DNA of 64,000 bases from assembly GCF_026914265.1 (NCBI RefSeq), contig NC_069134.1, positions 12,753,758 through 12,817,757 of the forward strand, written 5' to 3'. Under the pieces are notes generated by a model that saw nothing but the letters and a program-made list of their open reading frames with translations, did not search any database and was not told the origin of the DNA. A program made the position numbers and the translations under genes. Of this stretch, positions 39,901 through 51,108 are shown piece by piece. This DNA comes from Mya arenaria (lineage: Eukaryota > Mollusca > Bivalvia > Myida > Myidae). How positions within the stretch are numbered: the stretch's first letter is position 1; each line of letters opens with the position of its first letter.

Positions 39901-42900
39901 GGGTGGTAGCCCATATTACTTCTTTTCGTAGCTTAAGGTTCCTTTACGGCAAGAATGACACACCGACCCAAAGTCAAATGGGTGGTACCCCATATTACTT
40001 CCTTACGTAGCTTAAGGTTCTTTAGGCAAGAATGACACACCGACCCAAAGTCAAAAGGGTGGTAGCCCATATTACTTCCTTACGTAGCTTAAGGTTATTT
40101 TACGGCAAGCATGACACCCCGACCCAAAGTCAAATGGGTGGTACCCCATATTACTTCTTTTCATAGCTTAAGGTTCTTTTACGGCAAGAATGACACACCG
40201 ACCCAAAGTCAAATGGGTGGTACCCCATATTACTTCCTTACGTAGCTTAAGGTTCTTTAGGCAAGAATGACACACCGACCCAAAGTCAAAAGGGTGGTAC
40301 CCCATATTACTTCCTTACGTAACCTAAGGTTCTTTTACGGCAAGCATGACACACCGACCCAAAGTCAAATGGGTGGTACCCCATATTACTTCTTTTCGTA
40401 GCTTAAGGTTCTTTTACGGCAAGAATGACACACCGACCCAAAGTCAAATGGGTGGTACCCCATATTACTTCCTTACGTAGCTTAAGGTTCTTTAGGCAAG
40501 AATGACACACCGACCCAAAGTCAAAAGGGTGGTAGCCCATATTACTTCCTTACGTAGCTTAAGGTTCTTTAGGCAAGCATGACACACCGACCCAAAGTCA
40601 AATGGGTGGTACCCCATATTACTTCCTTACGTAGCTTAAGGTTCTTTAGGCAAGAATGACACACCGACCCAAAGTCAAAAGGGTGGTACCCCATATTACT
40701 TCCTTACGTAACCTAAGGTTCCTTTACGGCAAGAATGACACACCGACCCAAAGTCAAATGGGTGGTACCCCATATTACTTCCTTACGTAGCTTAAGGTTC
40801 CTTTACGGCAAGAATGACACACCGACCCAAAGTCAAATGGGTGGTACCCCATATTACTTCCTTACGTAGCTTAAGGTTCTTTAGGCAAGAATGACACACC
40901 GACCCAAAGTCAAATGGGTGGTAGCCCATATTACTTCCTTACGTAATTTAAGGTTCTTTTACGGCAAGCATGACACACCGACCCAAAGTCAAATTGGTGG
41001 TACCCCATATTACTTCCTTACGTAGCATAAGGTTCTTTTACGGCAAGAATGACACACCGACCCAAAGTCAAATGGGTGGTACCCCAAATTACTTCCTTAC
41101 GTAACCTAAGGTTCGTTTACGGCAAGAATGACACACCGATCCAAAGTCAAATGGGTGGTACCCCATATTACTTCCTTACGTAACATAAGGTTCTTTTACG
41201 GCAAGCATGACACACCGACCCAAAGTCAAATGGGTGGTACCCCATATTACTTCCTTACGTAACTTAAGGTTCTTTTACGGCAAGCATGACACACCGACCC
41301 AAAGTCAAATGGGTGGTACCCCATATTACTTCCTTACGTAGCTTAAGGTTCTTTAGGCAAAAAGGACACACCGACCCAAAGTCAAATGGGTGGTACCCCA
41401 TATTACTTCCTTACGTAGCTTAAGGTTCTTTAGGCAAAAAGGACACACCGACCCAAAGTCAAATGGGTGGTACCCCAAATTACTTCTTTTCGTAGCTAAA
41501 GGTTCTTTATGGCAAGAATGACACACCGACCCAAAGTCAAATGGGTGGTACCCCATATTACTTCTATTCGTAGCTAAAGGTTCTTTTACGGCAAGAATGA
41601 CACACCGACCCAAAGTCAAATGGGTGGTACCCCATATTACTTCCTTACGTAACCTAAGGTTCTTTTACGGCAAGAATGCCACACCGACGTATCGTACTGT
41701 TGAAATTGTGGCTCCGATTTTCGTTCCCTTATATAGTTACCTTTCACGGCATAAGAATTATACATCGACGTTGGTACTGTTGAAATTGTGTACCCGATTT
41801 ATGTTCTCTTTTAAACTTCAAACTATCTTTTACAGTACCACAACCTTACATCGACGTTTTTACTTTTGAAATCTTCCACTTGGATATATATTGGCGTTTT
41901 AATATGTGTTGAGTTATATAACTTTAAATTAATAAATGCCGTGTATGCACGTCAAAATGTTATAAAAAGCTGTACACGAATACGTTATCATCGTACATAA
42001 ACTAGTACTATAGTTGTACCATCTCATGGACGCTCATGCACTCTTGCAGGTATCGCCTACGCCATTGACAAGACACTGGGCAACTGCTCCATTATTCCTA
42101 TCCAGAACGCCAGTTTTGACGCCTCCATCAACATTACCGTTAACCAGAACGCCAACAAGCAGTTTTACATCCGTATGAAGTCACCGTCACAGCTCTTCTA
42201 CCTCGATAACAAGACCTACTCATACGAGGGACAGGTTAGTCTTGTATCAGGTTTTCAAAGTATTTTATGTACACGTATATCATTTTAACTTAAAATAATG
42301 GTTTCACTTTCACATAGGTTTTGCAAGCCTTGTACTCACACGTAAATTTGTTTTGTATTCATGCTATTACACTTCTCAAGGAAGGGACAAAGCAGATTTA
42401 ATACCCTTCATATTTGCTCTGTCTCTCTCGTACAGCGGACAGTACGTGGCGTTCTGTGTGACGTTTTCATCTCTAAGCGGACGGATTTCACCTTGCCTTA
42501 TATATCAGTACCGTTCACGTCGACCTTCGAATTTTTCTTCCTTGCGGTATGTTATGCGATATATATAAAAAAATGCGTTTTGTAGTTACCATATTCAGTA
42601 CGCCATACTGGGGTTAGTAAGAAGTACAGTTGAACCGCGTTGGCTCGAACTCGCTTAGGTCGAACTTCTCCTTGGCTCAAACTGGATCTATAGGACCAAT
42701 TTCTTTATACTGAAGGTAATCATTCCCGCTTGTCTCGAGTTTTCCGAGGCTCGAGGTATTTTTGCCGGTCCCTTGGAGTTCCAGCCAACTGGGTTCGACT
42801 GTAGTTATCGTGAAATAATAAGTACTCACTACTGTTACGCACAATACACACGTACTTTAAAATAATTATAATTTTATCGACAATTCGAAATCGTTATAAA

Positions 42901-45900
42901 TATCGTTTAGTTGATGCACTTCACCATGTTGGGAACATACTTTCAGGATTCCTGGACGGAGCAAAACAATCTAGGACAGAAATCTATAACAAAAGATGTA
43001 CCTATCCAGTTAGCAATAACAACGCCGGATAGTGTAAGTTTTTAGCTTCAGTCTAAGATCTACCTTGTGTATAGTTAAACAATGAAATATTCACATTATA
43101 AAATCAACGATTTATTCACATTTACAGCTTTTGTAATTCAGTCTTGTATTTAGGTTTAGTTGTATTTATGATTTTGGTTGTACATTTACTTCATTGCAGT
43201 CATCAGGGAAGAATATTTTTTAACTATAGAAACAAGTCCAGTAGTCGAAAGTTTAAACATAAACCCCGTTCAATGGCACAGGGTCAACGCCAATGACATA
43301 AAACACAACAATCACAAACCAGAAACATGGAACTACAACACAAAACTCTACATACAACACAACACATTTATTATATAATACAACATAGCCGCCTTAGAAC
43401 GGTCAGTAAAATGTAAATTGAATACCTAATTAAAACCAAATTATAAAATTAACATACGTTTTTGTGATAATGGCAGGTCGGGTACTCGGTCACGTACAAC
43501 CTCTACGATTGGACGACGGAAGACCCTTCCTTTAACAGATTCGACGTCACCAGCTGCTACACCGTGGATCAGAAGAAATCCTTTATTATTGAGTGGCCAG
43601 GTAATCGATATACGATCACCAGCATCAACTATTACTATTTTATAAGATGAAAAATGGAGCAAAAAATAACATTCCAATACAACTGTCAACAAAGGACCTA
43701 TCAGTTTGTAGTTTCGATGTGATAAGGGTTTTTTAAGTCCTGCATTTTACATTTGTTATTTACATATTTTTTAATGAAAAGAAATGAACGTTAATGCGTT
43801 ATTTCTTCGCTTCGGATTTCATACAACATATGGAGTTTAACGTATTTGGTTGAGTCTTTTAACGAGATTGCCAAATGGTCTGCGTATGTGAAACGTGTAA
43901 AACTGTGTTTGCATCATTGTTTTGTATTTATTTTTTCAGGAACATGGGATCAGAGTATAGCTCAGTATCAAAACCAGTTTGTTCGCCAAGTGACCCAAAC
44001 AATTACCAGGATGTCACATGTCAACGCAATAAGAATACAAAAGCCAACTTTTAATTTTGACACATCTAATATCTACTTTGTGGCCACACTTCTGGATGTT
44101 CCACAACCTCTTGGTAGGTTATGGTATAATTTTAATTACAACAATTTTGGACGTCCATCAACCATTTAGTAGGTTGTTGAAGGATGAAACCACACTTTTG
44201 GACGTTCTTCAACCTTATCGGTAATACATTCAGGGTCTGCATGTCGGTAATAAAAACATCAGGGTCTGCATGTCGGTTATACATTCAGGGTCTGCATGTC
44301 GGTAATAAAAACATCAGGGTCTGCATGTCGGTTATACATTCAGGGTCTGCATGTCGGTAATAAAAACATCAGGGTCTGCATGTCGGTTATACATTCAGGG
44401 TCTGCATGTTGGTAATACGTTCAGGGTCTGCATGTCGGTAATACATTCAGGGTCTGCATGTTGGTAATACATTCAGGGTCTGCATGTCGGTTATACATTT
44501 AGGGTCTGCATGTTGGTAATACATTCAGGGTCTGCATGTCGGTAATACATTCAGGGTCTGCCTGTTGGTAATACATTCAGGGTCTGCATGTCGGTTATAC
44601 ATTTAGGGTCTGCATGTTGGTAATACATTCAGGGTCTGCATGTCGGTTATACATTCAGGGTCTGCATGTTGGTAATACATTCAGGGTCTGCATGTCGGTT
44701 ATACATTCAGGGTCTGCATGTCGGTTATACATTCAGGGTCTGCATGTTGGTAATACATTCAGGGTCTGCATGTCGGTTATACATTCAGGGTCTGCATGTC
44801 GGTTATACATTCAGGGTCTGCATGTTGGTAATACATTCAGGGTATGCATGTCGGTTATACATTTAGGGTGTGCATGTAGGTAATACATTCAGGGTATGCA
44901 TGTCGGTTATACATTCAGGGTCTACATGTCGGTTATACATTCAGGGTCTGCATGTTGGTTATACATTCAGGGTGTGCATGTCGGTAATACATTCAGGGTC
45001 TTCATGTTGGTAATACATTCAGGGTGTGCATGTTGGTTATACATTCAGGGTCTGTATGTTGGTTATACATTTAGGGTGTGCATGTCGGTAATACATTCAG
45101 GGTGTGCATGTTGGTAATATATTCAGGGTCTGCATGTTGGTAATACATTCAGGGTGTGCATGTCGGTTATACATTCAGGGCCTGCATGTCGGTAATACAT
45201 TCAGGGTGTGCATGTTGGTAATACATTCAGGGTGTGCATGTTGATAATACATACAGGGTGTGCACGTCGGTTATACATTTAGGGTGTGCATGTCGGTAAT
45301 ACATTCAGGGTGTGCATGTTGGTAATACATACATGGTGTGCACGTCGGTTATACATTCAGGGTCTGCATGTCGGTAATACATTCAGGGTCTGCATGTTGG
45401 TAATACATTTAGGGTGTGCATGTCGGTAATACATTCAGAGTATGCATGTCGGTAATACATTCAGGGTCTGTATGTCGGTTATACATTTAGGGTGTGCATG
45501 TCGGTAATACATTCAGGGTCTGTATGTCGGTTATACATTTAGGGTGTGCATTTCGGTAATACATTCAGGGTATGCATGTCAGTAATACATTCAGGGTCTG
45601 TATGTCGGTTATACATTTAGGGTCTGCATGTCGGTTATACATTCAGGGTCTGCATGTCGGTAATACATACAGGGTCTTTATGTCGGTTATACATTTAGGG
45701 TCTGCATGTCGGTTATACATTCATGGTGTGTATGTCGGTTATACATTCAGGGTGTGCATGTCGGTGGGTGTGCATGTCTGTTGTACATTTAGGGTATGCA
45801 TGTCGGTTATACATTCAGGGTGTGCATGTCGGTTATGCATTCAGGGTGTGCATGTCGTTGGGTGTGCATGTCGGTTATACATTCAGGGTGTGCATGTCGG

Positions 45901-48900
45901 TGGGTGTGCATGTCGGTTATACATTCAGGGTGTGCATGTCGGTTATACATTCAGGGTGGGCATGTCGCTTATACATTCAGCGTCTTAGTAACCAGTTTGT
46001 ACCTGCATGCCCGTTACACCTTATACCTTCCACGACTAAGTAATCGGTTTGTATCAGTATTCAATAAAAAATATCCGTTTAATTATTTCTTAAAATAATT
46101 GCAATCGCCAAAAGGCTTAGGAAAAATATCTGAAGATTATATCTTTAAAATCAACTAAGAAAAAGGGGAACATGTAACTCAAAATTTTCACTCAAGTTGC
46201 TTGAGGAATACCACCCCATGTATTTATAAACAAAGATTTAGTATCACCATTTCGGTACAATTCCTATAGCTATCAAACGTTTATGTACTTTTACTTATAC
46301 CATGATGTCATTACAATTAGTTTAGCTATGCAGCAATTATGTTTACTGGTTACATCTTTGTTTCAGCTTATTTCTCGAAGATGCCAAATCGGTACCGCCA
46401 AATGTCCAACGATAAACAGGTGACAGTCACGAGCGCCATGGACTGTGCCCGCTCGTGTAACGACGGGTCCACGCTGACGGGGTGCATGAGCTTCGACTAC
46501 TGCCCCAGCAACAATCTGTGCGGACTAAGCAAGTCGCACACACAGGACGGGTCCGTGGTGGCTGGATCAACCACCTGTGATCACTATGACCGTAAATATG
46601 GGTTTCGGCTACAAATAAACAAATGACGTGTGAAATATGTCCTGAGCTCAGATAAGGCTTACAATCGTTGACGTTAGCTAATTGTTTTTGTTTTATATCG
46701 CTCTTGCTCCAAAGTGCATAAAATGCATACGGGAAATAAGTCACACACCCTAAGTAAGCCTCAGGACTGGTCGTATGAATAAAGAGTAAGTCGAGGTGTT
46801 TTCGTTTTCAGAAGCTCGAAATACATAATGTTTGTAGTAAGGAAACGATAATTAAGCTTTGTTTGTTGTCCTTCAACATGGTTTTTATAATGGAAGCAAA
46901 CGAAATTAAGATAAAAAATCATAATTAACCATTTAATATCGTAGCAACCTGATGTGTGTTTGTTTAATTTAAGGTACTGTGGACAACACTGCCCTCATGA
47001 GATCAATGGACGCCGCCTGGACCGCCCTCAAGAATTCCGTCCTCATCGGAGACTTTCAGTTCACTGTAAACGTTAATGGAAATGTGAGTTTGTGTGTTTT
47101 TTGTTAGTTCAGAATTTGCTTTAGGCTATTAGTTTCCGTGAAACGCTATCGGTGAAGATAATTAGAATAATTATTAGAATATAATTCGACTAATATCTGA
47201 TATTTTCAGCCGGTGAAGTTTACGGCGGGGTCAATTGACGAGAATGTTAAGCAAAATGCACAGCGCCAACTGTCATCACGTAAGTTACTTCGGATAAGGC
47301 TGCTCAAATAATTTCAGATGTAATTATTCGTGATGTCATCATTTGTAATAAACAATCCAGGGGCAGATCTTGTCTGTGTGTCTAAACACCAATTAAACAA
47401 CATATAATAAAATGATGCACGACGCTCGCTTTTTACAGCAGCTTTACTTGTTTTAAACAAGAATTATCTTATTTCCTGAACATGTTAGTTTGGAAGATCA
47501 ATGTTTGTTTTGGCATCCAGTTTCCATCACAACAATTCGTACTGTCCAGTTTTAGTAAGGGCTATGCAACACTAACTGTTCTGTATCGTTAATTGCAAAT
47601 ATTGCAACCACCAACCATTCAAGGTTCCAACAGTATACGCATTTATATTCTGTCTGTCTCAGAGGTCCTGATGAACAAGTTCAACATGCAGATCAACAAG
47701 AACATCCCGGGCTATGACGACCTGGTCCTGACTGGTGTGGCCATCGATGACTGTGCATCCTCCTGTATCTCGGAGCAGAGCTGGGTGTGCAACTCCTTCT
47801 CGTACTGTTTCGACACCGGCTATTGCGTCTTATCTAAGCTCCACCCCGACACCAGGCCAAGCGTTGTCGTCAACAAACCACTGTGCGATCTGTACTCAAG
47901 TATGCATCCACATTCATAATTATTGCATCGATTTAAGCACTATTATAACACTAATATATATATATATGTGCGTTTATTTATTTGCCGTACTTCTTTTAAC
48001 GGAATATTTCAAAGAGATGACCGAGTTCTTCATGGTCTTAATGTGGCAGCTAATATTTGAAACTACTGATACATTCATTCCAATAAATTTTAACACTAGA
48101 TACAAATTACAGCTGTTCCACACCTAAAAATTTTTTAAACACAAAATATATGAATCGAGGTCCGATTTAATCCGGCGACGCCTTTCATAAGGACATGACT
48201 GAAATCGGAAATGTATCAACACTGATACATTTCCATAACGTGTGTTGCGTCTTTGTTTGTTACAGAAAAGTACTCAGCTGACTACCAGATGATCGCCGGA
48301 ACAACGGTACTATCAAGCTCCGACACCATCTACCAGAACATATATACTGCCGACCAGTGCGCTCAGTTATGTAGCAACTACAACGGATTCAACTGCAAAT
48401 CCTTCGATTTCTGCGATGGCATTTCGACCTGTTATCTTGGCAAGACCCACTTCTACGATGTTCCTCAGTCCGACAGACAGGATTCCCCCATGTGCAATCA
48501 CTTTTCAAGTAAGACGAACATCCAACCTGCATCTAAAATACAGGTTTTAAGCATGTACCGCCATTTTTGAATTGTTTTAATGTTGGATTTTGAAACTCTC
48601 AGTGGTCAATAGTAGGTTATGCATATCCGCATTACCACTGTTGACATGACTGACAGTGATTTTCTTTTAGGAAAGATAACTGAAAATATCTTACCCTAAC
48701 CCAGAAATGGCAGAACTAATTCACATGACAATTATTCTCCACATGAAAAACCACACACACACGCACGCACGCACGCACCCACCCACCCTCGCACGCACGC
48801 ACACACGGACGGACACACGCACACACACACACACACACACATATATAGTTACGATGCATTGTCTTTCTTGTACATATGCATCTGTGATATGGAATGCTTT

Positions 48901-51014
48901 GATTGTACAGAAGAAGAAAACAGATATATACAACAAGTAAAGTCAGTCCAGCGTGACCCAGATGTTTGCTTTTTGTTACTGGTTAGATAACAACAGTTAA
49001 TTCCTAAAGACAGAAGAAACACTGCGCCATACTGAAACAACTTCCTTATTATATATTTCTCACTACAGGAAAATACCTTGCCGATTTCCAAAAGAACTCT
49101 CGTATGCAGCTTTTGAACAAAGCCGACCGCATTATACAGAACATTCCCGTGGACCAGTGCGCCAAGATCTGTGTGGAGCAGGAGGCCGCAAGCTGCGCCA
49201 GCTTTGGTTACTGTGGCAACAGCTCCGAATGTCGCCTCTCTACGGCGTCCATGCGCAATGTGGGACAGGTGTCCTCTCAACCAAATCTCTGGTGTGACAT
49301 CTACAGCCGTAAGTGTATCAGTGACATTACCAGTTGTAAAATGTGTTACGACATATTAAACAAACAATAGGCCAACAAACTGGCTTGATTAGGGTTTCAT
49401 CCTTTTAAAACACCGGTAGGGTAGGTAGGCTTTTTATTTTTATAAGGCTTTATGTAATTATGTAAGAACGTTATTGTCATTATTTGTGAATGTCGTTAAA
49501 GCAATCTTCTGTGTAAAGCATTAAACTTTTTAAACTACGATATGTATTTTTTACCAACGGACTATACAAACGGTAGGGTCGGCCCGTATTTCGTAGGTGG
49601 GGTCGGTTAACCCGAAACAGAAGTGTTTTTAGGCCTTAGTAGTATTTTTCATGTTTTTTTTAAAATTAAAAATGATTTGCAACGCCATGATACATGACGA
49701 GCGACTTAGATCACCAATTGGTGTTACAGATATGTGCTTAATATCGGCAAGAACTGACTGGCTTAGTTAGTTGTTCCAACAGGATGCAGTGTGTAACCTT
49801 GTCCGCTACTGACCTCGGTTGTATTTTTCAGGAACGGCATTCCCTGATGGTACTCCGTACATCAACAATCCACAGAAGTATTATGCTCCACCAAAATCAT
49901 CAGGATATTCAGGAGGTTTGATTTGTTTATATATGATCAAACGTATGATTCTCAAATGTCTGTCCTTCTCGCATAAAGGAAACACGAGGAAACTGAAGTT
50001 ATAAATATACTAGAAAAAACTTTCCATATATACATGCTTCATACCAGTCTTAAAACGACTATCTTCGTTATCAAAATCAAACTATACTCGAGTTCTACAC
50101 CGATTGTTTTAATTCAATATACTTCATGGTAACAACACACTATCCTATTAAAGATGTTATTTTTCTTTATAAAAATGAAAAAACAACAACACACAACTAT
50201 TTTCTTACCTTAAGTATTTTTTGGCGGGACCTGAAATGTTCGGAAAAATCTGAATAAGGGCCATAGTTAAAAATCTTCATTATTAACGGAAATATCAACT
50301 GCCGATGTTCAAATAACATTTAAACGTATTTGCAGTATTATGTTTATCATACATAACACGCTCAATGTGTTCGTACTGCTTTGAGCATGGTCTAACGGGA
50401 AATGTTTTGAACGTTGTACTTTGCAGCTCTTACTTCCATTTAGAACGGTCAAATTGCCTAAACACGTTATTTTTTTAACACGTTTACGTAAAATTCGCAC
50501 TTAACAATTAGCGGCTTTGGTTGCGTGAATCCGTGAGCAATATATCTACACATGAATCTATTGAGAAAAAAAACCCCACACATTCATATCCAACGGAGAG
50601 GATACTTGGCAATTCGTGGGTGCCGATGATTTATAGCCCGTAACGTAAGCGCATTGCACAAAGATGGTCTTGTTCTAAAGATTTTCATCTAAATAAAAAT
50701 CCAATTACATTTAGGATGCCCCTGTTTGAGAAAGATTCTATTGAAAACTCGGGCAAAACTTCTTTTGTCCTTCAGTAAAGTATGCCATCACCTGCTAGCG
50801 TTAGCATTGTGTTGCTCAAGTGACGCAGAAAGTAGTACTTTACCTTGCTAATATTTGCCTCCACATTGCAGGCTCGATGGCTGGCCTAGCGTTTGGCATG
50901 ATCGTTCTCGGGCTTATCATTGCCGTCGGCGTATTCTTCGGATACCAGAAATTTAGAGGAAGTCCGATGGACAATATGGCGGTCTCCTTCGTGAAGGATG
51001 AGCATGATGCATAG
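30783..51014 (+). CDS. Type I membrane protein with duplicated N-terminal module and four PAN/Apple-like domains, 20 exons, 1012 aa
   Basis: Exons: 30783-30915, 32098-32310, 32672-32808, 34086-34194, 34526-34707, 35101-35223, 36785-36893, 42050-42234, 42436-42546, 42947-43033, 43477-43600, 43940-44113, 46367-46591, 46974-47083, 47210-47279, 47663-47899, 48266-48508, 49069-49308, 49832-49915, 50872-51014. All introns are GT-AG and every phase matches. The total is 3039 nt including the TAG stop. Exon 1 starts exactly at ATG after a TCTCCCCAG acceptor, so a 5' UTR exon must lie upstream. Order: signal peptide (1-about 19); ectodomain region in two similar halves (about 45-504); an unassigned segment (exon 12); PAN 1 (about 563-637); a linker (exons 14-15); PAN 2-4 (about 698-937); one hydrophobic helix (about 968-988); a 23-residue tail. 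Numerous N-x-S/T sequons fit an extracellular location. PAN modules usually bind proteins or glycans. The function is unknown; a surface receptor or adhesion role is inference. Confidence 0.88.
32925..32962 (+). repeat. GT microsatellite joined to a G run
   Basis: GGTGGGGTGGGTGTG then GT repeats and about 14 G. Potential G-quadruplex, in intron 3 of the PAN gene. Confidence 0.85.
33085..34021 (+). repeat. 23-bp minisatellite in intron 3 of the PAN gene, about 40 copies
   Basis: Units are variants of CATGTACGGGCACTACGCAG plus three bases. The alternating variants GGGCACTACG, GGGTTATACG and GGGGTAATACG form a higher-order pattern; the last copies are a homogeneous run of GGGCAATACG type. Open frames across it are by-products of a stop-poor unit. 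It ends about 65 bp before exon 4. Confidence 0.95.
34890..34942. repeat. Perfect hairpin in intron 5 of the PAN gene
   Basis: 16-bp perfect arms CATCGTTAATCCGAAT at 34890-34905 and 34927-34942, with a 21-bp loop. Probably a MITE remnant. Confidence 0.85.
36924..41688 (+). repeat. 76-79-bp minisatellite in intron 7 of the PAN gene, about 60 copies
   Basis: The unit contains ACACCGACCCAAAGTCAAAT, GGTGGTACCCCATATTAC and TTAAGGTTCTTTTACGGCAAG; 76-bp variants carry CTTTAGGCAAG. It fills nearly all of intron 7 and starts about 30 bp after the exon 7 donor. It has a higher-order duplication and decayed flanking units, described in the findings. Confidence 0.97.
41688..41880 (+). repeat. Decayed 80-bp units flanking the intron 7 array
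   Basis: Two to three copies spaced about 80 bp share CGACGT, GTACTGTTGAAATTGTG and the AAGAAT/ATACATCGAC core with the main array, but are otherwise strongly diverged. They look like founder or edge units. Confidence 0.65.
42627..42801. mobile_element. Short TA-flanked MITE in intron 9 of the PAN gene
   Basis: 175 bp with imperfect inverted ends, CAGTTGAACCGCGTTGGCTC and CAGTCGAACCCAGTTGGCTG (right end read on the minus strand), flanked by TA on both sides. The CAGT end matches pogo-type MITEs. Confidence 0.85.
44217..45986 (+). repeat. 26-bp minisatellite in intron 12 of the PAN gene, about 65-68 copies
   Basis: The unit reads CATGTCGGTTATACATTCAG then GGTCTG. The first part (about 44231-44395) is a 55-bp composite of a 26-bp and a 29-bp unit (TAATAAAAACATCAGG). 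Shortened units (CATGTCGGTGGGTGTG) interrupt it at about 45760-45915. Confidence 0.96.
46367..46591 (+). other. PAN/Apple-like module 1 (exon 13)
   Basis: One phase 1-1 exon encodes a complete module with six cysteines in the order DC-ARS-C, GC-MSFDY-C, LC-GLSK and a terminal TTC. The CxSFxYC and C(G/V/Y/R)LS motifs are the PAN hallmark. It is separated from modules 2-4 by exons 14-15, which encode about 60 residues without cysteine. Confidence 0.75.
47663..49308 (+). other. PAN/Apple-like modules 2-4 (exons 16, 17, 18)
   Basis: Three consecutive exons of 237, 243 and 240 nt, all phase 1-1, each encode one module of about 79-81 residues. Each has six Cys and shares the pattern DxCAxxC, then C(N/K/A)SF(S/D/G)(Y/F)C, CxLx, and a terminal Cys followed by aromatic-Ser. 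The equal size, symmetric phase and similarity indicate duplication by exon shuffling from one ancestral exon. Confidence 0.8.
48747..48843 (+). repeat. CA/CGCA microsatellite
   Basis: An imperfect ACGCACGC and ACACAC run in intron 17 of the PAN gene. It gives spurious open frames. Confidence 0.9.
50872..51014 (+). other. Transmembrane and cytoplasmic-tail exon (exon 20)
   Basis: The exon encodes a helix GLAFGMIVLGLIIAVGVFFG, then YQKF and a tail of about 23 residues ending in DEHDA. The positive residues directly after the helix support a type I orientation. The TAG stop is at 51012-51014 and a GT microsatellite follows in the 3' UTR. Confidence 0.85.
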
Positions 51015-51049
51015 GTTATCACCTTTCATTGAAACATGTCTAAGTGGGA

Positions 51050-51074
51050 AATGTGTGTGTGTGTGTGTGTGCGT

Positions 51075-51107
<33 letters not shown>

Positions 51108-51108
51108 A
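51050..51108 (+). repeat. GT microsatellite in the 3' UTR of the PAN gene
   Basis: GT repeats with GC interruptions begin 36 bp after the stop codon. Possible polyadenylation signals follow at about 51420 (AATAAAGG) and 51641 (AAATAAAT). Confidence 0.85.

Larger units (their letters stand above)
32098..43600 (+). other. Internally duplicated ectodomain region (exons 2-11)
   Basis: Exons 2-5 and 6-11 encode two diverged copies of one module. Copy A has EEYYD, IFDYT, GICYA, AVRGIQCDWW, VVPIRAEIT and YEYFDF. Copy B has DVYYD, RFDY, GIAYA, TVRGVLCDVF, DVPIQLAIT and YNLYDW in the same order. A phase-1 intron falls at GICYA/GIAYA and a phase-0 intron just before the VRG motif in both copies. The alternating strand-like pattern suggests a beta-rich fold. 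A relation to metazoan LolA-like ectodomains is a possibility from memory only. Confidence 0.7.

Noticed and set aside
37433..41619. Minus-strand frames in the intron 7 array
   Set aside because: Repeat translations; identical short peptides recur with the unit period.
44614..46098. Frames across the 26-bp array in intron 12
   Set aside because: Repeat translations in several frames; exon 13 starts only at 46367.
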